Positions 14,938-19,052 of a stretch of DNA of 19,052 nucleotides are shown here, one piece after another. Below the pieces are notes generated by a model. That model ran no database searches and had not been told where the DNA came from. It was given only the letters and a program-made list of their open reading frames with translations. The position numbers and the translations under genes were made by a program. Origin of the DNA: an uncultured Dialister sp. (lineage in GTDB: Bacteria; Bacillota; Negativicutes; Veillonellales; Dialisteraceae); NCBI GenBank assembly GCA_900543165.1, contig UQQQ01000042.1, forward strand, positions 1 through 19,052. Reading direction: 5' to 3'. Each line of letters begins with the position of its first letter. Position 1 is the stretch's first letter.

Positions 14938-15687
14938 ATGAAGAAAAAGTGCAGCGCACTGCTCCTGGCAGGATTTCTTGCTTTCGGGGCGGGGCAGATT
15001 TCGATGGCAGACTACATGGTGGGTTCCAGAGGACCGGAAGTACAGAACATTCAGCGTCGGCTGATTTCCAATGGCTACCGCCTGAAAGCGGACGGCAACT
15101 ATAGCAGCCAGACCTCGGCTGCGGTCAAGAAATTCCAGTTCAAAAAGCATCTGGATGTCGATGGGATCGTGGGGCCTGCGACATACAAAGCCCTGATGGG
15201 AAAGGCCATGAGCTGGGCGCCGGAGAAATCGACACGCAAAGCCGGACACGCGGCGAATCACAAAGCCTTTATGGGCATCGACGATGCGACGGTCCAGTGG
15301 CATCATGAAAATGCGATGTCCTCGACCGTGAAAGCCATCATGGAAGAAGCGAAGAAATATGTCGGCGTCCCGTACCAGTTTGGCGGCACGACACCCAGAG
15401 GCTTCGACTGCTCCGGTTTCATCCAGTACGTATTCAATCGGAAGGGTATCGTCCTCCCCCGCGGAGCGGATGAACAGTACAGTGCAGGCCGCAAGGTATC
15501 TGTGAATGCATTGAAGCCTGGGGATCTCGTCTATTTCCAGACCTATGCCGAAGGTATCTCTCATTCCGGACTCTACCTCGGTGACGGTTACTTCATCAGT
15601 GCCACCAGCAGCCAGGGCGTCGCAGTCGCGACCATGAAGAGCGGTTACTGGCATGATCGGTATATGGGCGCGAATCGTGTGTTGTGA
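14938..15687 (+). CDS. Secreted NlpC/P60 peptidoglycan endopeptidase with PG-binding domain
   Basis: Cell-wall hydrolase that cuts stem peptides. 249 residues: signal peptide (1-24, MKKKCSALLLAGFLAFGAGQ, cleavage probably after SMA), peptidoglycan-binding domain type 1 (about 27-87, SRGPEVQNIQRRL ... DGIVGPATYKAL), a linker, and the NlpC/P60 domain (about 130-249). The catalytic Cys158 is in FDCSGF and His209 in SHSGLYLG. The third, variable polar position (usually His in HAS) is Ser221 in FISATSSQGV, so activity may rest on Cys-His alone. AAGGAAG at 14923-14929 supports the start. It has its own promoter and terminator. Confidence 0.93.
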   Translation: MKKKCSALLLAGFLAFGAGQISMADYMVGSRGPEVQNIQRRLISNGYRLKADGNYSSQTSAAVKKFQFKKHLDVDGIVGPATYKALMGKAMSWAPEKSTRKAGHAANHKAFMGIDDATVQWHHENAMSSTVKAIMEEAKKYVGVPYQFGGTTPRGFDCSGFIQYVFNRKGIVLPRGADEQYSAGRKVSVNALKPGDLVYFQTYAEGISHSGLYLGDGYFISATSSQGVAVATMKSGYWHDRYMGANRVL

Positions 15688-15720
15688 TGGAAGGATGTTT
15701 CCTTATGCATTGACTCAGGA

Positions 15721-15755
15721 AAGGCTGTGAAGAATGACTTCACAGTCTTTTTTAT
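15721..15755 (+). terminator. Terminator of the NlpC/P60 gene
   Basis: GGCTGTGAAG pairs with CTTCACAGTC (one G.T pair) around AATGA, followed by six T. Confidence 0.88.
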
Positions 15756-15808
15756 ACGGTTGGTTTTTGCTTTTTGCTCTGCGCTTTTGATTTTTTAAGG
15801 AGTATTCT

Positions 15809-16597
15809 ATGCGTATCGCAATGATCCAGATGGCGTCCGCTTCCGGTGACGTGGAGAGAAATATCAGCCGCGCTTTTTCCATGATGGAAGAAGCGGCGGG
15901 AAAGAGCGATCTCCTCGTGCTCCCCGAGCTGTGGACGATCGGCTATAATTTTCATCATTTCGAAGAGCATATCCTTTCCCGCCATGCCGCGCTGATCGAA
16001 AGACTCTCCGACTTTGCCAGAACGCACCGCGTGACGCTCTCTCCGGGGACGCTCCCTGTCCGCCGTGGGGGCAGCATCCGAAATACCGGCTTCCTCTTTG
16101 CGCCGGATGGAAAGTGCATCGCCGAGTACAGCAAGCGGCATCTCTTCCAAGGATACCTAGAAGCCGAGCTCTTTCATCCGGGGGACGCGCTCATGCAGAC
16201 GAAGATCCATGGCGTCCAGACGGGGATGGCCGTCTGTTATGAGTTCTATTTCCCGAAAATGTGGAGAAAAATGGCGAAGGCCGGGACGACCCTCGTCCTA
16301 GCGCCCGCTTCCTGGCCGAAGGAGCATATCCTCCAGTGGAGCGTCCTTTCCGCTGCCCGCGCCATCGAGAACGGCATCTGCATCTGCGCTGTCAATATGG
16401 CCGGTATTTATAAAGATGTGGTCCTCGGCGGCCACTCCCGCTTCATCGACCCCTTAGGTCATGTCCTCGTAGAAGCGGGCGAGGGCGAGGAGATCTGCTA
16501 CGCCGAGTATGACGAAGAAAAATATAAAGATCTCGGGAAAAGGCTCTCCGTCGTCTCCGGCGTCGTGTATGGAAAAAAGGAAAGACCTCGCTCATGA
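15809..16597 (+). CDS. Carbon-nitrogen hydrolase (nitrilase superfamily, omega-amidase-like)
   Basis: Cytosolic amidase with the Glu-Lys-Cys triad of the nitrilase superfamily: Glu40 in LVLPELW, Lys109 in YSKRHLF and Cys143 in AVCYEFYFP. At 262 residues it is the size of single-domain Nit2/YafV-type omega-amidases, which deaminate alpha-ketoglutaramate or ketosuccinamate. The usual CYDLRFPE motif is CYEFYFPK here, so the exact substrate is uncertain. Also seen: LAPASWP (164-170) and SAARAIENG (181-189), typical for the family. AAGGAG at 15797-15802 precedes the ATG. It stands alone between two terminators, so context gives no pathway. Confidence 0.92.
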   Translation: MRIAMIQMASASGDVERNISRAFSMMEEAAGKSDLLVLPELWTIGYNFHHFEEHILSRHAALIERLSDFARTHRVTLSPGTLPVRRGGSIRNTGFLFAPDGKCIAEYSKRHLFQGYLEAELFHPGDALMQTKIHGVQTGMAVCYEFYFPKMWRKMAKAGTTLVLAPASWPKEHILQWSVLSAARAIENGICICAVNMAGIYKDVVLGGHSRFIDPLGHVLVEAGEGEEICYAEYDEEKYKDLGKRLSVVSGVVYGKKERPRS

Positions 16598-16604
16598 GGC
16601 AAGC

Positions 16605-16638
16605 ACCCGCACCTCCTTCATGGAAGTGCGGGTATTTT
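16605..16638 (+). terminator. Terminator of the carbon-nitrogen hydrolase gene
   Basis: ACCCGCAC (16605-16612) pairs with GTGCGGGT (16626-16633), followed by ATTTTT. It begins eight bases after the stop. Confidence 0.88.
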
Positions 16639-16717
16639 TGGCTGCGTTTCCGCCTGTCCTTGCGTAAGGCTTCCGATACAGAGCATCTTATTTCCTGCGC
16701 AGAGAGCATGGATCGCC

Positions 16718-16746
16718 TTGCGGGGAAAACACATCTTTGCTACAAT
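16718..16746 (+). promoter_or_regulatory. Promoter of the M24 peptidase gene
   Basis: TTGCGG (16718-16723), 17-bp spacer, extended -10 TGCTACAAT (TACAAT 16741-16746). The predicted start near 16753 lies at the edge of the family A repeat, so the leader of about 125 bases is nearly all repeat sequence. Confidence 0.65.
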
Positions 16747-16845
16747 CGTAGTTGGTTTATCGAGCTATGTAAGGAAGGCTATCACGAAGCTATGTATAAA
16801 AATTCTTGTAGAAGCTGACTCTGCGATTGAATCAGTGTTTCCCTA
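16743..16845 (+). repeat. Family A repeat, long form with degraded left arm
   Basis: It matches 18806-18905 along its length: CAATCG, then ATCGAGCTATGTAAGG, a diverged middle, and the right arm CGATTGAATCAGTGTTTCCC (16824-16843). The left terminal arm GGAAACGCTGATT is not recognisable and is replaced by the M24 promoter. An in-frame TTG inside it (16827) is not the gene start. Confidence 0.7.
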
Positions 16846-16877
16846 GATATGGATTGGTCAGACATAAAGGAGCGAAT

Positions 16878-18107
16878 ATGGCAATTCTGGAGCAGGCGTC
16901 CGTTCTGACGGATGCGATCCGTCCTGTCCCGGCGAAAGAGCTGGACGAGCGGCTGGAAAGATTTCGGAAACTCATGGATGCGCGTCATCCGGACTGGGAG
17001 ATGGTGGTCATCAGTCACAAGGTGACGATGTACTATTTCACCGGGACGATGCAGGAGGGAGCGCTCATCATCCGTCCGTCGGATGCGGTTCTGTGGGTGC
17101 GGCGGAATTTCACGCGCGCTTCGAATGAGTCTCATTTCAGTGATATCCGTCCGATGCGGAGCTTCCGCGAGGCGGCGGCTTTTTATTCACATGTCCCAGA
17201 GGGGATCTATGTTGAAACAAAGAAGACGACACTGGACTGGATGAAACTCTTCCATAAGCATTTTCCTTTTGAGGCGGCGCTTCCACTGGATGATGTCCTG
17301 CAGGAACTGCGCCTTCGGAAAAGCGCCTATGAAATCAAGCAGATGGAGCGCTCGGGAAGTATTCACGAGACGGTCTTGGATGTCGTAGCACCGAAGCTGA
17401 TCCATGCGGGCATCAGTGAGGCAGAGCTTGCCATCGAGATTTACAAGGAAATGGTCATCCGCGGCTCTCATGGTACGGCGCGTTTCAATCAGTCCTTGGG
17501 GGAAGAGGCCGTCGGGCTGGCGTCCTTCGGGAAGAGCGGTCTTGTCCGCACGGGGTTTGACGGCCCGGGAGGCACGGATGGCACCTGCATCGCGGTGCAG
17601 TCGATCGGGAATGCCTTCCGCCACCTGAAACAGGGACGACTCGTCTATCTCGATATCCCCTGCGGCTTTGACGGCTATCACACGGATAAGACGGTGGTCT
17701 ATTACTTCGGGGAGCTGGCGAAGAATCCGGAGGCGGATAGCATTCTAGAAGCGCAGGAGGAGTGTCTTCGTCTGGAAGAGGAGGTCGTCTCTTTGATGAA
17801 GCCGGGGGAATCGATCGAGAATCTGTATCTGAAGCCGATGGAAAAGTTTCACAATATCTATGGGGATGACTTCATGAACGGGGGCAAATTCCTCGGGCAC
17901 AGCATCGGGCTCGTGATGGATGAAGCGCCTGCTCTGGCCAAGGGCTTCAAGGAGGTGCTAGAGCCCGGTATGACGTTTGCGGTTGAGCCGAAAATTGCGC
18001 TCCCGGGGCTCGGCATGGTCGGGACGGAAAACACCTATCTCATCACGGAAAAGGGAGCGCGCTCTCTCACGGGGCGTTCGTATCCTTTGAGAGAAATCCA
18101 CGGCTGA
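16878..18107 (+). CDS. M24-family metallopeptidase, Xaa-Pro aminopeptidase-like
   Basis: Cytosolic dinuclear metal peptidase that removes N-terminal residues before proline. 409 residues: creatinase-type N-terminal domain (about 20-150) with YYFTGTMQEGALII, joined through LRLRKSAYEIKQME to the pita-bread catalytic domain. All five metal ligands are present: Asp259 and Asp270 (11 apart, LDIPCGFDGYHTDKT), His341 in GHSIGLVMDE, Glu370 in AVEPK and Glu384 in GTENTYLIT. AAAGGAG (16866-16872) fixes the ATG at 16878. The open frame upstream reaches a TTG inside the repeat and is discarded. Dipeptidase or another M24 specificity cannot be excluded. Confidence 0.93.
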   Translation: MAILEQASVLTDAIRPVPAKELDERLERFRKLMDARHPDWEMVVISHKVTMYYFTGTMQEGALIIRPSDAVLWVRRNFTRASNESHFSDIRPMRSFREAAAFYSHVPEGIYVETKKTTLDWMKLFHKHFPFEAALPLDDVLQELRLRKSAYEIKQMERSGSIHETVLDVVAPKLIHAGISEAELAIEIYKEMVIRGSHGTARFNQSLGEEAVGLASFGKSGLVRTGFDGPGGTDGTCIAVQSIGNAFRHLKQGRLVYLDIPCGFDGYHTDKTVVYYFGELAKNPEADSILEAQEECLRLEEEVVSLMKPGESIENLYLKPMEKFHNIYGDDFMNGGKFLGHSIGLVMDEAPALAKGFKEVLEPGMTFAVEPKIALPGLGMVGTENTYLITEKGARSLTGRSYPLREIHG

Positions 18108-18128
18108 GGCGAAATCCTTTGGGATTTT

Positions 18129-18761
18129 CTAATAAAAAACGCCATGCGGATTCGTCAGAATCTGCATGGCGTTTTTATTGGAAGCCGTATTCTCTTTGTC
18201 ATCCTCGTCCAGCCACTCGACCTTGCCCGTTTCGATGTCGTATACAGCTGAGGCGACCTGCTCCTCTCGCAGCAGAGGATTTTCCTCAACGGAAAAGGCA
18301 GCGCGGATCTCTCTAGCAGCGCTCTTGACATTCAGATGGCAGGCCGTCAGAGGATCTGTCTCATCGCCGATGGCTTTTCGGATGGCGTCTACGATGTAGC
18401 GGATGTGGCCGTCCGCTTCGCCATGGAGCGCGGCCTGCACGGCGCCGCAGCCCGTATGGCCCAAAATGACGACGAGGGGCGTTTTCAAATGCGATACGGC
18501 ATACTCGATGGAGCCGAGCTGATGGGCATCGATCACGTTCCCTGCGATGCGGATGGTGAACAGCTCCCCAAGGCCGCAGGAGAAGATGACTTCAGGGATG
18601 ACGCGGGAGTCCGCGCAGGCGATGACCACGGCGCGTGGAGACTGCCCGCCGGTCAGGGCGAGACGTTTCTCCATAGAGATGTCTCCGGCAAAAGCGCCGC
18701 TCTTCACATACGCGGCGTTTCCGTCCTTAAGTGTTTGCAAAACGATTTCTGATGTATGCAC
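18129..18761 (-). CDS. Beta-class carbonic anhydrase
   Basis: Zinc enzyme interconverting CO2 and bicarbonate, supplying bicarbonate to carboxylases. 210 residues. Zinc and catalytic residues are Cys49, Asp51 and Arg53 in CADSR, and His102 and Cys105 in GHTGCGAV. VVIACADSRVIPE and FTIRIAGNVI (68-77) are family blocks, and YDIETGKVEWL is the usual last strand. The start is GTG at 18761, with AAGGAGG five bases upstream (18767-18773). The frame continues about 25 residues past the usual end, and its last 16 codons (NKNAMQILTNPHGVFY) are the terminator hairpin itself. It is convergent with the M24 gene, 21 bases apart. Confidence 0.95.
   Translation of the reverse strand: MHTSEIVLQTLKDGNAAYVKSGAFAGDISMEKRLALTGGQSPRAVVIACADSRVIPEVIFSCGLGELFTIRIAGNVIDAHQLGSIEYAVSHLKTPLVVILGHTGCGAVQAALHGEADGHIRYIVDAIRKAIGDETDPLTACHLNVKSAAREIRAAFSVEENPLLREEQVASAVYDIETGKVEWLDEDDKENTASNKNAMQILTNPHGVFY
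18134..18176. terminator. Bidirectional terminator inside the carbonic anhydrase 3' end
   Basis: 14-bp stem: CGCCATGCGGATTC (18140-18153) pairs with GAATCTGCATGGCG (18158-18171), one G.T pair, loop GTCA. Six A precede it and five T follow. It serves the M24 gene (+) and carbonic anhydrase (-), and is translated by the latter. Confidence 0.9.
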
Positions 18762-18790
18762 AGCTGCCTCCTTGTCCTTGACTACATGCT

Positions 18791-18920
18791 TAGGAAACGC
18801 TGATTCAATCGTTGTCAGATCGAGCTATGTAAGGCGGGTTATGACGAAGCATTGCATGAAAATATATGCCAAATCGGACTCTTCGATTTAATCAGTGTTT
18901 CCTTAATCAGCGTTTCCTTA
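18791..18920. repeat. Family A repeat, complete long copy plus an extra right arm
   Basis: The terminal arms 18791-18811 (TAGGAAACGCTGATTCAATC, then G) and 18884-18905 (CGATTTAATCAGTGTTTCCT, then TA) are inverted repeats with about two mismatches around a 72-bp centre. A second right arm (AATCAGCGTTTCCTTA, 18905-18920) follows directly. It lies in the leader/promoter region of the carbonic anhydrase gene. No transposase is present, so it resembles a MITE or REP-like element. Confidence 0.75.
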
Positions 18921-19052
18921 TATACTACACCTTTTTATCCGGCATGCAAAGGAAGCAGCAGATTCAGCCGTGCGAAAAAAAGGCATAAAAAACATCTGGA
19001 AAAGGCTTCCCACCTGTGCCCGATGCAGGCGGAGCTCGGAATCGGTGACGGT
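18921..19052. other. Unassigned window end
   Basis: 132 bp without an assignable gene. A minus-strand frame is open from the window edge to a TAA near 18920 but has no recognisable features. The final 65 bases (from AAAAGGCTTCCC through GGAATCGGTGACGGT) have the look of a structured leader, possibly cut by the window edge. Confidence 0.3.

Noticed and set aside
16827..16877. Upstream TTG start of the M24 peptidase adding 17 residues
   Set aside because: The codons are repeat sequence and AAAGGAG sits just before the ATG at 16878.

Overview
This window looks like an ordinary chromosomal, mostly housekeeping stretch of an anaerobic Bacillota bacterium. The case rests on a family II (Mn-dependent) pyrophosphatase, PcrA, NAD-dependent LigA, a PrpC/PrkC(PASTA)/RsgA/Rpe cluster, a YdbC/PC4 protein, strong AGGAGG ribosome binding sites and compact extended -10 promoters. 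The moderately high GC together with small degenerate palindromic repeats makes a Negativicutes of the Dialister/Megasphaera type my best guess, but that is inference and unverified. No phage, IS element, CRISPR array, tRNA or rRNA is visible.

Layout. 147-1073: ppaC with its own terminator. 1296-6224: pcrA, ligA and a SlyD-like FKBP isomerase, all on +, ending in a 20-bp-stem bidirectional terminator shared with a convergent small LysM membrane protein (6361-6630, -). 7114-11353: prpC, prkC, rsgA and rpe, of which the last three overlap by 1 and 4 bases and form one operon. 11433-12990: three small genes (a one-TM charged protein, a two-TM protein and a PC4-like ssDNA-binding protein). 13316-14506: a CDF metal exporter whose intramembrane residues suggest the Mn type. 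14938-15687: a secreted NlpC/P60 peptidoglycan hydrolase. 15809-16597: a nitrilase-family amidase. 16878-18107: an M24 aminopeptidase. 18129-18761 (-): a beta-carbonic anhydrase convergent with it. 18762-19052: repeat sequence and an unidentified window end.

How the genes work together. PrkC (a kinase with extracellular PASTA repeats) and PrpC (its phosphatase) form the muropeptide-sensing Ser/Thr phosphorylation pair. RsgA, a 30S assembly GTPase, is translationally coupled to the kinase. The LysM protein and the NlpC/P60 hydrolase are further cell-wall genes. PcrA and LigA are DNA repair/replication partners. PpaC needs Mn and the CDF pump probably exports it, so manganese homeostasis is a possible thread, though the two genes are far apart.

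The most interesting content is not in the genes. Two families of small non-coding repeats occupy the gaps. Family A (arms GGAAACGCTGATTCAATC / AATCAGTGTTTCC) has a full copy of about 115 bp, a left-degraded copy in the M24 leader, an internally deleted 51-bp palindrome, a mini copy that supplies the rpe stop codon, and solitary half-arms. Family B is a GCGGCGC/GCGCCGC hairpin embedded between inverted degenerate arms (TTGAACC or GTGACTAG/CTAATCCCT tracts). It is present three times, and twice its arm begins at the stop codon of the upstream gene. I see no evidence for a new defence or metabolic system.
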